64,000 nt of DNA from a bacterium (GCA_030430495.1 JAUIKM010000018.1:1-64000); one strand, 5' to 3'; positions 43,401 to 50,785 are shown, counted from the first letter of the stretch. A program made the numbers and translations. Notes: generated from the sequence alone by a model not told the origin.

Positions 43401-43518
43401 CACAGGCGGTGAACGCCAGCGCCGCCGCCGCGGCAAGCAGCAGGCCCAACATCCTCTCAAGGCGAGGCCTGATTTCGTGGTTAAGTCGAATGCGATGGTT
43501 CACGGTACTCTGTCCCAT
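40429..43518 (-). CDS. VWA/OmpA-like lipoprotein with two repeat regions
   Basis: A 1029-residue protein. A lipoprotein-like signal (LAAAAALAFTAC, Cys near 39) comes first. Residues about 215-307 are a Gly/Tyr repeat (GGYGSSGGYGGHDGYG type). A von Willebrand A domain follows (about 395-570) with the MIDAS start FVFIIDGTQSM and VVLTDAGFHDA. Residues about 640-806 are Cys/Pro-rich and include five 12-residue units of the form EPHSQRYAKPCS. Next is an OmpA-like peptidoglycan-binding-type domain (IYFAVGKSGL ... LEGYTSDVNSAEYNFNLSWERL, about 812-900) and a 130-residue tail. The whole suggests a surface or periplasmic adhesive scaffold. It has the shared palindromic promoter upstream and the dispersed repeat downstream. 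Both repeat regions are minisatellite-like and may vary in length. Confidence 0.85.
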   Translation of the reverse strand: MGQSTVNHRIRLNHEIRPRLERMLGLLLAAAAALAFTACANMTTIELTADPPVIKRYDSTTISWTAGEYAEYDQLAVKLGERVELLEGKIKFAPMQDTTIVAELVDALDPELSEWLEPMKVDVKVMPPTVYSAEEEKRLLDMLRTLNSVHEILDFIHGHQSSKAADVARCKMWKIEFLTARNAGAEAFREFAEKYFDNPFAEDARRMLGEGRFDVESGSGGYGDSGGYGSSGGYGSSGGYGSSGGYGGHDGYGSSGGYGGSGGYGGHDGYGGYGGSDGYGGSGGYGGYDGHGGYDGSLGHPGYGDYRASPGPGGGGLYNYPGPHDRWNGEIRKGDIMLNLRGADCAEGRVGELYFDMRDSRTGRFLRPTYMHQLELLENGRPVEIISVDNICSRVNTPVDFVFIIDGTQSMQPYINALKNDIHFFARHLSYSGVDYRLGLVVYGDEVRNCLGMTSDVFLFSEWVSAVYAHGGGDPNENALEAMAAGLDLPLRPNAYKNFVVLTDAGFHDARDAGPSRGWTRFTAESMVDLLRLENVTVSVVGPSSQFSSSTTVLNYRAIFDSCLEGRGIEFSAFTYTESSSSSSSYTALTERTGGYFFPIPSRGERVDLREIFSQLHGYMTQNLYRLCYRRHRDCHSYSPTDLLLRICSPYSGILAQDRWYCNRRMPCSKTYPTPCWKRYSHPCEHPCPKSYSDPCPGPRYDPCPCPRPHSGSCPKSHSKPFLKPYSKPSYDPCPEPHSQRYTEPCPEPHSQRYADPCPEPHSRRYAKPCSEPHSQRYAKPCSEPHSQRYAKPCSQNCTTPCSKSCSTSFSNIYFAVGKSGLRDVLNPQDMRDIACTLRENPDMCIGLEGYTSDVNSAEYNFNLSWERLTTVEQYLKGFCQPSQIYVATGFGEHKYVEDLNPYAGQSRRDLVKDWSRRMNCCVRVGVIDDRYDPDAYPQIDRPKGKFRYTIKLLNPRYECDERGMRLRFDSFKNLESTYAGRQFYDDGAPCYGGFYRASDAYGFIRNVLQGLHREEFCHSHLIVTRLAP
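41149..41329. repeat. 36-bp tandem repeat inside the VWA gene
   Basis: Five imperfect copies of a 36-bp unit (core GCTGCGAATGCGGCTC) coding for the 12-residue (P/S)EPHSQRYAxPC repeat. Copies differ at a few positions, so some time has passed since amplification, but length changes by slippage or unequal exchange are likely. Confidence 0.9.
42630..42875. repeat. GGYG-coding minisatellite inside the VWA gene
   Basis: About 245 bp of short tandem units built from CCGCCATAACCG blocks, coding for Gly-Gly-Tyr-Gly/Ser repeats. Units of 15-18 bp recur with small changes. It is coding sequence in frame throughout, not a CRISPR array: units are contiguous without unique spacers. Confidence 0.9.
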
Positions 43519-43686
43519 AATTTTGTTAAATGATTGTCAAACCACGAATCCTGTCTGTTCTTTTGTCTGCCGGGCATAACGGCACGAGTACCGTCGACCT
43601 GCCACGTGGGCGGTGCACGCCACAGGCAGCTTGTCACAGATACCGCATCCCATGCCCACTGGTCAGATGTGGGTATAAGATGACGA

Positions 43687-43736
43687 CAAAGGTAGATATT
43701 GCTCGGATTTTTACAAATACGTAGTGTATACGTATT
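43687..43736 (-). promoter_or_regulatory. Bacteroidota-type promoter with AATACGTA palindrome, copy 2
   Basis: On the minus strand: TTTG (43714-43717), 19 bp, TACCTTTG (43687-43694), the Bacteroidota -33/-7 consensus with ideal spacing. The perfect palindrome AATACGTA-GTGTA-TACGTATT (43716-43736) overlaps the -33 element. It drives the VWA gene starting at 43518. A protein bound here would block or contact RNA polymerase. Confidence 0.8.
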
Positions 43737-43989
43737 CCTGCATTTTCGCTGGAAAATTCAGACCCCGGACCTGCACTCGCGATGACTCAATGACGGCGGA
43801 TCGACGGCGGCGCACTTCAGAACCTGGCGGGAACGCCGGTCGGATCGGTATATTTGTCAGGGTCGCACGTCCCGGGTCAACATTGCAGCTCGAGTTTTTC
43901 ACCTGACCGGCAGTGCAACATCACGATTGCCATGCCCGAAACACCTGGATTTTGTGATCAAAATATTATGGGCGCTTTTGAACCCGCTT

Positions 43990-44056
43990 GAACTTCGCCC
44001 TCGCTTTGCTCCGGCTTGTTTCATGACTTTTTTGTTAATCTTCGGGTTGGAAGCCT
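43990..44056. repeat. Dispersed repeat, copy 3
   Basis: The most diverged copy: same GAACTTCGCCCTCG start and central CTTTTTTGTTAATC, but the right end reads GAAGCCTG. Similarity to copy 2 continues through a following hairpin and a CTGCrYGACrAACAA-like block. It lies beyond the minus-strand T9SS gene at 44193. Confidence 0.85.
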
Positions 44057-44090
44057 GAAGACTTGCAGCCGGCTGAACATCTTCAAACGC

Positions 44091-44120
44091 AAAGACTCCG
44101 AACCACAGCTCGGAGTCTTT
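44091..44120 (-). terminator. Terminator hairpin after the T9SS pseudogene
   Basis: AAAGACTCCGA (44091-44101) and TCGGAGTCTTT (44110-44120) form a perfect 11-bp stem with an 8-nt loop. It is the counterpart of the hairpin at 40326-40346. Confidence 0.7.
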
Positions 44121-44192
44121 GCGTTGAAATCTGCACGACGAACAAAAGGGCCTTTGCAGGAATGCAGCAGGTGTCCACGGTCGTCGTGAAGC

Positions 44193-45515
44193 CTATTGGA
44201 CCACAGTTAACGCCATGCGGCTCAGCGCTTCGCCGGTCGAGGGTTCTTCCAGCACCAGAGAATACACACCGGCCGCTATCTGCACCGCGCCCAATTCAAG
44301 CTCCAGGCGGTGTTTGCCGGGCGCCAGCGTCCCGCTCCAAACAATACCTGCTCTCGCGCCGCTCGTGGTATAAACGGCCAGTTGAAGTCGCATTTCTTCA
44401 AAACCAACGAGTGAGATGTTAAGGGGCTCGGCCGGACTGACCGGGTTGGGCGTGACCGAACGAATGCTGAAAACGGGAACATAAAAATCAGCTTGTTCGT
44501 TTGTCACACCGGCGGAGGGTTTGACCGAGACCGGATACTTAACAGCTTTCCAGACAGTTGTCCCATCAACTACTTCCTGTTCGTAGTAGCGCGACCGGAA
44601 CATTTCGTGTTGTTCCGGTGAGAAGAACCAGAGTTTTGTGTCTTCCGGCAGCCAGCCGGTCGCCGCGCGGACTTCATTGCAGTAATTCAGAACAGCCTGA
44701 AACCATTGATCGTTTAACGCCGCCACATATGCATCGTCGCGCCGGTTGCCCTTTTCATCCATGATCGCCGATTCATTAAAATAGCAACCTGGCTCTTTCA
44801 TCAGCGTCACGCCGTAAGGCGTCGATCCCCAGCGACGAGTGACGACCTGAATGTAGGCTGTTTTGCCGGCATGCTCCTGCGATACTGAAACCTAGTGATT
44901 GGCCAATCTCGGGTTGTCGCCATAAAAAGGATTTGAATACGGATCGTCATGCGCGTCAATTCCGGCCGTGTTTAACACCTGCAGAATCTCGTGCGTTGTC
45001 GCATCCCGCAGTTGAATCTCCCATTCGGTTTTGTCCATGACGTCCCAGGGAGTGTTGCCGGTCCCGCCGCCCGGCGGATCGTCGGCATCTGGCGGAAACG
45101 CGCTCGACGGAGCCCACATTCCGGTGCGGCGATAAAAGTGGATGTCGGCCGCGTCCTGCGGAAGCTGAAAATCCTCGGATCTGCTGTTCGGCTCCAGATC
45201 CAGCTGCTCGACCTGGCCGCTGTTGTCCTGTATGGTCAGATCCGCAACGTTCCAATCTACGATGTTCACGCGCTTCGACTCCGTCGGACTGACGACCCGA
45301 ATCTCGCCAAAACGCATTTCAACGCCCGAATACGAAAAAGTATTGCGATAGTCGAGATACTGCAGGAAATTCCAGTCGTCGCGCGTTATGTTGAAAATTG
45401 TTTCCGGCGGTTGGGCTGACGAAGGACAAGGTAGGAAAAGACACAGGATCAGGCATAGTGCCGCGTTCCGGAGCCAGGATTGTTTGGACGTATATTTTAA
45501 CATGTTGGTCTGCAT
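44193..45515 (-). pseudogene. Secreted T9SS-domain protein interrupted by an in-frame amber codon
   Basis: One reading frame of about 440 codons broken once. The first part (start 45515 or 45503) has a signal peptide (AALCLILCLFLPCPSSAQ) and about 165 mature residues ending NPRLANH. Then TAG at 44892-44894 interrupts. The same frame continues at once (VSVSQEHAGKTAYIQ) without any frameshift to a C-terminal T9SS sorting domain (VTPNPVSPAEPLNISL ... IAAGVYSLVLEE). A CAG to TAG change would explain it. It may be a young pseudogene, a sequence error or read-through. The upstream half alone would be secreted without its sorting signal. It follows the Cys-rich gene (45538) by 22 bp and is probably in the same unit. 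Confidence 0.75.
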
Positions 45516-45537
45516 TGGTGAAAAAAAAGCGTTGATA

Positions 45538-46017
45538 TTAGTCGGGCGGCAAAAAGCCATTACAAATGAGATAACAATCATCAATTCGTGAAAATTCATT
45601 GCAATCAAACAATTGACAAGCATCAACACAGTCGCAACCATGCGCTCTTGCTACAGTTTTGCAGTCCGAGTTTACGAATGTATAAACATCAGCTCGGTCT
45701 TGATGCATGGCATCCGGATAACATTGAGGGCCCTGGGCTGAAGCTCTCAGACATAAAACCACTTCACTGGATACTTCGCCACAAATGTCGTCCAATCCAC
45801 AGGAGCACTCAATAACACAGCGGTTTGAACATGGAACTGTGGAGAGAAAGCACAGCCACCTTTCCAAATATTGCATTCCCGTCTGATTGTCAACCCAGGA
45901 TTTTTCACAACAGTCGTTGTGCGTTTCTTGATTGTCTTGAAGTACATTTTCTGAGACAAGTGGTCCAGCAGATATGATCAGAAGAATGGCAGTTGTTATG
46001 ATAGTACGCATTTTCAT
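45538..46017 (-). CDS. Cysteine-rich secreted protein
   Basis: A 159-residue protein with a signal peptide (TIITTAILLIISAGPLVS). The mature part holds 17 Cys residues, several in close groups (NDCCEK, VPCSNRC, IECSCG, GCDCVDAC), so it is probably disulfide-bonded after export. AT-rich relative to its neighbours. The palindromic promoter element lies 57 bp upstream. No family recognised; the Cys-rich character matches the Cys/Pro region of the VWA protein under the same promoter type. Confidence 0.75.
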   Translation of the reverse strand: MKMRTIITTAILLIISAGPLVSENVLQDNQETHNDCCEKSWVDNQTGMQYLERWLCFLSTVPCSNRCVIECSCGLDDICGEVSSEVVLCLRASAQGPQCYPDAMHQDRADVYTFVNSDCKTVARAHGCDCVDACQLFDCNEFSRIDDCYLICNGFLPPD

Positions 46018-46044
46018 TTTAATATCCTTTAATAAATATGCTCT

Positions 46045-46094
46045 TCAATATATGGTCCTTGAACTGATTGCGCAATACATAACGCATACGTATT
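46045..46094 (-). promoter_or_regulatory. Promoter with AATACGTA palindrome, copy 3
   Basis: AATACATA-ACGCA-TACGTATT (46074-46094), one mismatch from the other two copies. On the minus strand its end merges with ATTG (-33, 46073-46076). A -7 element TATATTGA (46045-46052) follows after 20 bp. It precedes the Cys-rich gene start at 46017. The position relative to -33 is the same as in copy 2. Confidence 0.75.
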
Positions 46095-46534
46095 GCCACA
46101 ATCCTCCGGAAGCAACTCCATTAAATGCTATTTTTGCACAAATTGATCGATTTGCCCGCCTGAGCACTCGCCTGACATTGAACATTCGGCACTTTAACGC
46201 TTGCGTCAAACGACCTTGGACAAGCGAATACCCGATCTCCCGTTTGCAATTTCGTACCCAGGCATTACCGGGAGATCGGGTTTGTTTTCTTCACCAAAGG
46301 CCTGAGCGCTTCGCCGCTTCACTGCTGTTCCGCCGCTTGCTTTTTCCTCTTGTTCATCATCGAGTTGCAGTTGAGAAGTCATTGTATTGTTAAACCCGCA
46401 GACGCCTCACAGCCTGCGAGTGCGCGGACTTCAAACCCGGCGACAAACAATACAGTCAGGAGAGCCTGAGTGCCGAACGGAGTGAAGGCGCTCAAAGCGA
46501 TCAGTCAGTTGTCAATCCGCAAACACTAAAACGA
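46095..46534. other. Intergenic region with a long hairpin
   Basis: It contains the hairpin at 46230-46281. Near 46300-46345 (GCGCTTCGCCGCTTC ... CGCTTGCTTTTTC) is a faint relative of the dispersed repeat. No gene is seen. Confidence 0.45.
46230..46281 (+). terminator. Terminator-like hairpin with long loop
   Basis: ACCCGATCTCCCG and CGGGAGATCGGGT form a perfect 13-bp stem with a 26-nt loop, followed by TTGTTTTCTTC. No plus-strand gene ends here, so it may end an unseen transcript or insulate the divergent units. Confidence 0.55.
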
Positions 46535-47017
46535 TCAATCTGATGTCAGATCGGCGATGATGATCTTTGTCATCTGCATCATCCTGGCCATGGCGCCTTC
46601 GCCGCCGGCGTTGTTTAACATGTCATCCATGCCGCGCGGACAGACCTGCCAGGAAAGGCCGTATTTGTCTTTCAGCCAGCCGCAGGGGCCGTGGCTGCCG
46701 CCGTCCGCCCCGAGTGCGTCCCAGTAGTAGTCGATTTCGGCCTGGTCGTTGCACAGGACAATAAACGACACCGCCTCGTTAAAGGTAAAATGCGGACCGC
46801 CGTTGAGTGCGGTTAAACGCATGCCGTTCACCTCAAAGTCGATGGTCATGACAAGGCCTTCGGGCTGACCGTGCTGCTCAAATCCGGCTTTGCCGAATCG
46901 CGTGGTCGCGTGAATTTTTGAGTCCTTGAAAACGGAGGTGTAAAAAGCCACCGCTTCTTCCGCCTGTTTGTCGAACCACAGGCAGGGCGTAATAGTGGTC
47001 TGAGAAATTTCAGCCAT
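46535..47017 (-). CDS. VOC-family (PhnB-like) protein
   Basis: A 160-residue protein from ATG 47017. It follows the PhnB/3-demethylubiquinone methyltransferase-like VOC pattern: ITPCLWFDKQAEEAVAFYTSVF, FEVNGMRLTALNGGPHFTFNEAVSF, and GWLKDKYGLSWQVCP. Metal or small-molecule binding is usual, but the substrate is unknown. It is the last gene of a leftward operon after the SRPBCC and HhH genes, a common trio. Confidence 0.88.
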   Translation of the reverse strand: MAEISQTTITPCLWFDKQAEEAVAFYTSVFKDSKIHATTRFGKAGFEQHGQPEGLVMTIDFEVNGMRLTALNGGPHFTFNEAVSFIVLCNDQAEIDYYWDALGADGGSHGPCGWLKDKYGLSWQVCPRGMDDMLNNAGGEGAMARMMQMTKIIIADLTSD

Positions 47018-47045
47018 GTTCAAGTGAGTTCCGTTAAGTTGACAT

Positions 47046-47348
47046 TCACTGTTTAAAAGTAAGTCCGGCGTCAGTGAGCGCCGCTTCCAGTCGATGGAGA
47101 CCGGCGGGCCCCACGCCGTGCAGCCCGGCGATTTCACCGCGCGTGTATTGCGCCAATGCGTCCGGACTGTCGATTCCCAAACCTTGCAGAGCGCGCCGCG
47201 CCGGAGCGGCCAATGTGGATGTTAAACCGCTGTGAGCTTTGCGGCCGCGTTCACATTCGGGAGAGTCCGGGCTGTTGCCGCCATTGTCGTATTGATGCCC
47301 GGCGGCGCAGATGCGGAGATTGCAGGCTGTATAAATCGCCTGTATCAT
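47046..47348 (-). CDS. Helix-hairpin-helix protein
   Basis: About 100 residues (start 47348; 47363 possible). The C-terminal 60 residues (LAAPARRALQGLGI, LHGVGPAGLHRLEAAL) form a helix-hairpin-helix unit like that of RNA polymerase alpha CTD and similar DNA-binding modules. Genes of this type often sit beside VOC and SRPBCC genes, as here. The N-terminal part is poorly conserved in pattern, so the start is uncertain. Confidence 0.7.
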   Translation of the reverse strand: MIQAIYTACNLRICAAGHQYDNGGNSPDSPECERGRKAHSGLTSTLAAPARRALQGLGIDSPDALAQYTRGEIAGLHGVGPAGLHRLEAALTDAGLTFKQ

Positions 47349-47377
47349 GAAGGGAAAAAACACGGCGGCGTCTTGCC

Positions 47378-47797
47378 TCAGGATTGCGATTCAACGTGTT
47401 TGCGGAAATTGTCGAGAATAGCCTGCCAGCCCTGCTGTTGCAGTTCCAGCGAATTCGTGTTTTCCGCTTCGAACGTTTCAACAACTTCCGTGCCGTCGCC
47501 GCTGTCCTTAAACAGCACTTCCACCGTGCGCTCGTCGTCCAGCTTGAAATGCAGTGCGTCCTGCGGTACAATTTTTGTGAACTCGCCGCCGAAGTCAAAC
47601 GAAACGCTGCCGTCGCGCGCCGCCATGGTATAGGTAAAACGCCCGCCTTCGCGCAGCTCGTTTTCGGCTTTGGGCGTGTGCCAGTCGTCCGAAGCATTGT
47701 TCCACTGCACGACGTGTGCCGGGTCGGTCCACAGACGCCAGACCAGATCACGCGCCGCGGCAATTGTAGTCCTGACGGTAATTCGGGGTTTGGGCAT
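47378..47797 (-). CDS. SRPBCC (AHSA1-like) protein
   Basis: A 139-residue protein from ATG 47797. The helix-grip fold signature is clear: TIAAARDLVWRLWTDPAHV at the N terminus, EGGRFTYTM in the middle, and WQAILDNFRKHVE at the C-terminal helix. Such proteins bind small hydrophobic ligands or act as Hsp90 co-chaperone relatives. First gene of a leftward operon (SRPBCC, HhH, VOC) with a Bacteroidota-type promoter at 47846-47877. Divergent from the GlxA-type regulator. Confidence 0.88.
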   Translation of the reverse strand: MPKPRITVRTTIAAARDLVWRLWTDPAHVVQWNNASDDWHTPKAENELREGGRFTYTMAARDGSVSFDFGGEFTKIVPQDALHFKLDDERTVEVLFKDSGDGTEVVETFEAENTNSLELQQQGWQAILDNFRKHVESQS

Positions 47798-47845
47798 GTT
47801 TTTCCCACCGTAGTTGTTGAACAGAATTTGTTTGTTGTAATGCGA

Positions 47846-47877
47846 CAAATATACGGCCCGCGGGCGGCGGCGGCAAC
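47846..47877 (-). promoter_or_regulatory. Bacteroidota-type promoter
   Basis: On the minus strand GTTG, about 20 bp, TATATTTG (47846-47853): a perfect -7 element TAnnTTTG with a near -33. It lies 49 bp before the start of the SRPBCC gene. Confidence 0.65.
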
Positions 47878-47936
47878 ATGCAAATACGACATTGTCGGGT
47901 GGCAATTGCGACAGGATTTTTTACTACATTTACGCC

Positions 47937-48917
47937 ATGAAACAGATATGCATCCTCGTGCCGGAAACGGCGGTGCCGGCGGCGATTGTCGATCCGCGCT
48001 ACATGTTCAGCGCCGTGAATCAGTTTTTTCGCGAAGCGGGCCACGACCCATTTTTCGACATTAAACTGGTGGGATTGCGGCCGACGGTTGAACTGGAACA
48101 GGGTCTGATCAGCGTGCATCCGGATTTGTTGATCGATGAGGTTAAACAGACCGATCTGATCGTCGTTCCGGCAATCAGCGGCGACGTCCGCCGCGCACTG
48201 GAATTAAACAAAGACTTTTTGCCGTGGATGCGCGAGCTGCACAGCCGCGGCGCGGAGGTTGCCGGTTTGTGCATCGGTTCATTTCTGCTCGGCGCGGCGG
48301 GACTGCTCGACGGCAAAACAAGTTCAACGCATTGGTTGTTTGCCGCGCAGTTCAGGGAGATGTTCCCCAGGGTACACCTGGCGCACGATAAAGTCGTGAC
48401 GGACCAGGACGGCGTTTACACCAGCGGCGGCGCGCAGTCCTACTGGAATTTGCTGCTCTACCTGGTCGAGAAGTTCACCAGTCGGGAAATGGCGCTGATA
48501 GCCTCCAAGTTTTTTGAGCTGGATACCGCGCGCTACAGCCAGTCGCCCTTTGTCATGTTTAAAGGTCAGAAGGAACACGGCGATCGGGAGGTATTGCAGG
48601 CGCAGGAATTTATCGAGGCGCATTTCCGCGGCCGGATTCACGTCGGTGAGCTGGCTTCGCGCTTCGGCATTGGACGCCGCACCTTTGAACGCCGCTTCAA
48701 AAAACACACCTCAAACACGGTGGTGGAATACATTCAACGCGTGCGCATCGAGGCGGCCAAACAACAACTGGAATCCGGGCACAAATCGGTGCACGAAGTA
48801 ATGCAGGACGTCGGCTACAGCGATCCGCGCGCCTTCCGCGATCTCTTCCGCAAGGAAGCCGGCCTCTCCCCGACGGAGTACAGAAACAAATTCAGCATGA
48901 TCGGCGTGCCCGACTGA
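47937..48917 (+). CDS. GlxA-type AraC-family transcription regulator
   Basis: A 326-residue protein from ATG 47937. The N-terminal DJ-1/PfpI-like domain (1-195) has the nucleophile-elbow region VAGLCIGSFLLGAAGLLDG with Cys near 109. The C-terminal AraC domain (about 215-315) has two HTH motifs: HVGELASRFGIGRRTFERRF and VHEVMQDVGYSDPRAFRDLF. GlxA-like regulators control small metabolic or detoxification genes. It is divergent from the SRPBCC operon, which is the most likely target. Confidence 0.92.
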   Translation: MKQICILVPETAVPAAIVDPRYMFSAVNQFFREAGHDPFFDIKLVGLRPTVELEQGLISVHPDLLIDEVKQTDLIVVPAISGDVRRALELNKDFLPWMRELHSRGAEVAGLCIGSFLLGAAGLLDGKTSSTHWLFAAQFREMFPRVHLAHDKVVTDQDGVYTSGGAQSYWNLLLYLVEKFTSREMALIASKFFELDTARYSQSPFVMFKGQKEHGDREVLQAQEFIEAHFRGRIHVGELASRFGIGRRTFERRFKKHTSNTVVEYIQRVRIEAAKQQLESGHKSVHEVMQDVGYSDPRAFRDLFRKEAGLSPTEYRNKFSMIGVPD

Positions 48918-48943
48918 ACTCCCCCGCCGACAATAAAACAAAC

Positions 48944-48982
48944 GGCCGCCGCACGTAAATGCGACGGCCGTTGCGACTGCAA
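48944..48982. terminator. Bidirectional terminator
   Basis: ACGGCCGCCGCA pairs with TGCGACGGCCGT across a CGTAAA loop, one mismatch. A T-rich run (TTTGTTTTA on the minus strand) serves the T9SS gene ending at 49028, and the AraC gene ends on the other side. A sister hairpin lies at 51101-51132. Confidence 0.8.
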
Positions 48983-49027
48983 AGCGGATGCAGCTCAAAA
49001 CAGCGTCTGGAACGCGTTTATATGGTA

Positions 49028-50785
49028 TTAACGCACCATGAATTTCAGTGTGCGTACCGCGGCGTCCGTGCGGACCTGAACCAGGTAGACGCCCGCTTCC
49101 AGATCGGCAGTTGAAATGTTTAAGCCCTGTTCGCCGGCTTTCAATTGAATGTTCTGTTCGTAGCGTACGCGGCCGCTGAGATCGCTGATGCGCAGCAGCG
49201 CGTCGACGTCGCCCGACTCGTTTACAAGTTGCAGGTCGAGGGCCTGCCCCTGTTCCACCGGCACAGGGCCTGCCTGAAGTTTGTCGGCCTGCGCTTCCGG
49301 CAAGGCCGGGCCGCCGTCCTTGGAAGTCGCGAAAATCGGACAAATGGTCGTCGACATCAGAAGTGCCCCGTGGGCCATCTCGATCGGGTCGATGGGCGAA
49401 TAATTGGCGACGTCGCATTCGAGCTCGTCGTAGCCTTCGATATTGTACATGTTGTAGGTTTGCGCTGACGTGCATCCTGTCTGCCCCGTTCCGGACGTAC
49501 GCAGCATATACCAGTCGCGCGAACCAAAACCGCTTGGATGATCACTTGTACCGCAGACCCAGTAACCACGCTCATTGGTGGCCGAGATAAATCGCTCAAC
49601 CGCGTACCCGTGGTCGATCGTCCCGGGCTGTAGTCCCGGCGATGTCGTCACCCAGGTCGGCATCATTGTAAAGCGATCAAATTCCATCATTAACAAATCC
49701 TGCTCGCCGGCGGCTGTTGTCTGGGCAAAACCCGTTACCACCAGATGATCGGGCGTATGGCCCCAGCAAATGTGAAAACCGCCGTGATGTCCATCTGTGA
49801 TCCCTGCGTAGTTGTAGTAGTAGAGCGGGCCGGGAGTGTGGTCGTTCAGGCCGCGCCACACCGGCGTGATAATCAGTTCGGAGGTGCCATTGGGACAGTC
49901 CAGCCCGCAGGCATACATCGTCGTGGTTCCTCCCAGCTCGAGTTCGTGGAAAAGACCGTCGGCATTCGGTTTACCCTGACGCGTCGCGTGAATGAAATTG
50001 CCGGTTGCGCGATCGATAGTCATCAGCATTGGATCGGTGTATCCGGTGCCTCCCGCCTCTTCAGCAAAGCCGCATATTGTCAGGCCGTAGTCCAGTCCGT
50101 ACTCGTCCACATCCCACGCTTCCTCACGGCCATCCGTGCCATACACCTTGGCCCAGTTGGTTCCCCCCGTCATAATATCCATGTTGACAGCAAAAACATC
50201 ACTCTGAGAGTTTGCACTGAGTTGGTCCCAAACCGTTCCAGTAATTATGACCTGGCCAAGATTCGTCTGGAAAATACCACGCGCAAATTCGTCTTTGCCG
50301 GGCGTCGCGATCGTCCAGAAGCTCGGCGTCACGGTAGAACCGGCACCGTCCAGCACTCCTATCAGTATGTCCCAATCTGCGTTCGGCTGATCCAGCCTGC
50401 GGTAATTGGCCACAAAAGCAATGTTGTAGTTCTGCAATTCAACGACGTCAAAGAAGTCGGGATGAATCTCGTATTCGTCATTGGAAAATGGGTAGGTGTT
50501 TTCCCAGGCCATCGTACCTGCTGCGTCGAGACGCGTGACTGTTAACTTCCAGCGATCCGGCGCAGAACTGTATTGAGTCGAGCCGACGACTATCACATCG
50601 CCATTTTGTCGTTTCAGATTCGCCAGAGCAATGCCGTTGTCGAGTCCGCTGTTGCCGAAGAGTTTTTCCCATGTGTTGACCTGGGCATGCGCCTCCGCAT
50701 GCAAAAACACACAGACCAGGAGCGCGAGCAACCACGGAATTTTCCGCCCAGGGAAAACAGTCGAAGCAGATTGAAAAGAGTGCAT
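49028..50785 (-). CDS. Long secreted T9SS protein, paralog A
   Basis: A 585-residue protein. The signal peptide (IPWLLALLVCVFLHAEAHAQ) is followed by a body of about 450 residues in beta-rich repeats (DVIVVGSTQYSSAPDRWKLTVTRLD; HLVVTGFAQTTAAGEQDLLMMEFDR), a type seen in long Bacteroidota surface proteins. It ends with a T9SS sorting domain (DLQLVNESGDVDALLRI, LEAGVYLVQVRTDAAVRTLKF). It is highly similar along its whole length to the protein at 51190-52962. Cell-surface function unknown. Confidence 0.85.
   Translation of the reverse strand: MHSFQSASTVFPGRKIPWLLALLVCVFLHAEAHAQVNTWEKLFGNSGLDNGIALANLKRQNGDVIVVGSTQYSSAPDRWKLTVTRLDAAGTMAWENTYPFSNDEYEIHPDFFDVVELQNYNIAFVANYRRLDQPNADWDILIGVLDGAGSTVTPSFWTIATPGKDEFARGIFQTNLGQVIITGTVWDQLSANSQSDVFAVNMDIMTGGTNWAKVYGTDGREEAWDVDEYGLDYGLTICGFAEEAGGTGYTDPMLMTIDRATGNFIHATRQGKPNADGLFHELELGGTTTMYACGLDCPNGTSELIITPVWRGLNDHTPGPLYYYNYAGITDGHHGGFHICWGHTPDHLVVTGFAQTTAAGEQDLLMMEFDRFTMMPTWVTTSPGLQPGTIDHGYAVERFISATNERGYWVCGTSDHPSGFGSRDWYMLRTSGTGQTGCTSAQTYNMYNIEGYDELECDVANYSPIDPIEMAHGALLMSTTICPIFATSKDGGPALPEAQADKLQAGPVPVEQGQALDLQLVNESGDVDALLRISDLSGRVRYEQNIQLKAGEQGLNISTADLEAGVYLVQVRTDAAVRTLKFMVR

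Larger units (their letters stand above)
43737..44192. other. Intergenic stretch with repeat copy 3 and a hairpin
   Basis: It lies between the VWA promoter and the 3' end of the broken T9SS gene. It holds repeat copy 3 and a terminator hairpin (separate entries). Short frames near 43711-43906 are not convincing. Confidence 0.5.

Noticed and set aside
49745-50545. 266-codon plus-strand frame
   Set aside because: Antisense shadow of T9SS paralog A; a similar shadow exists opposite paralog B because the genes are paralogous.
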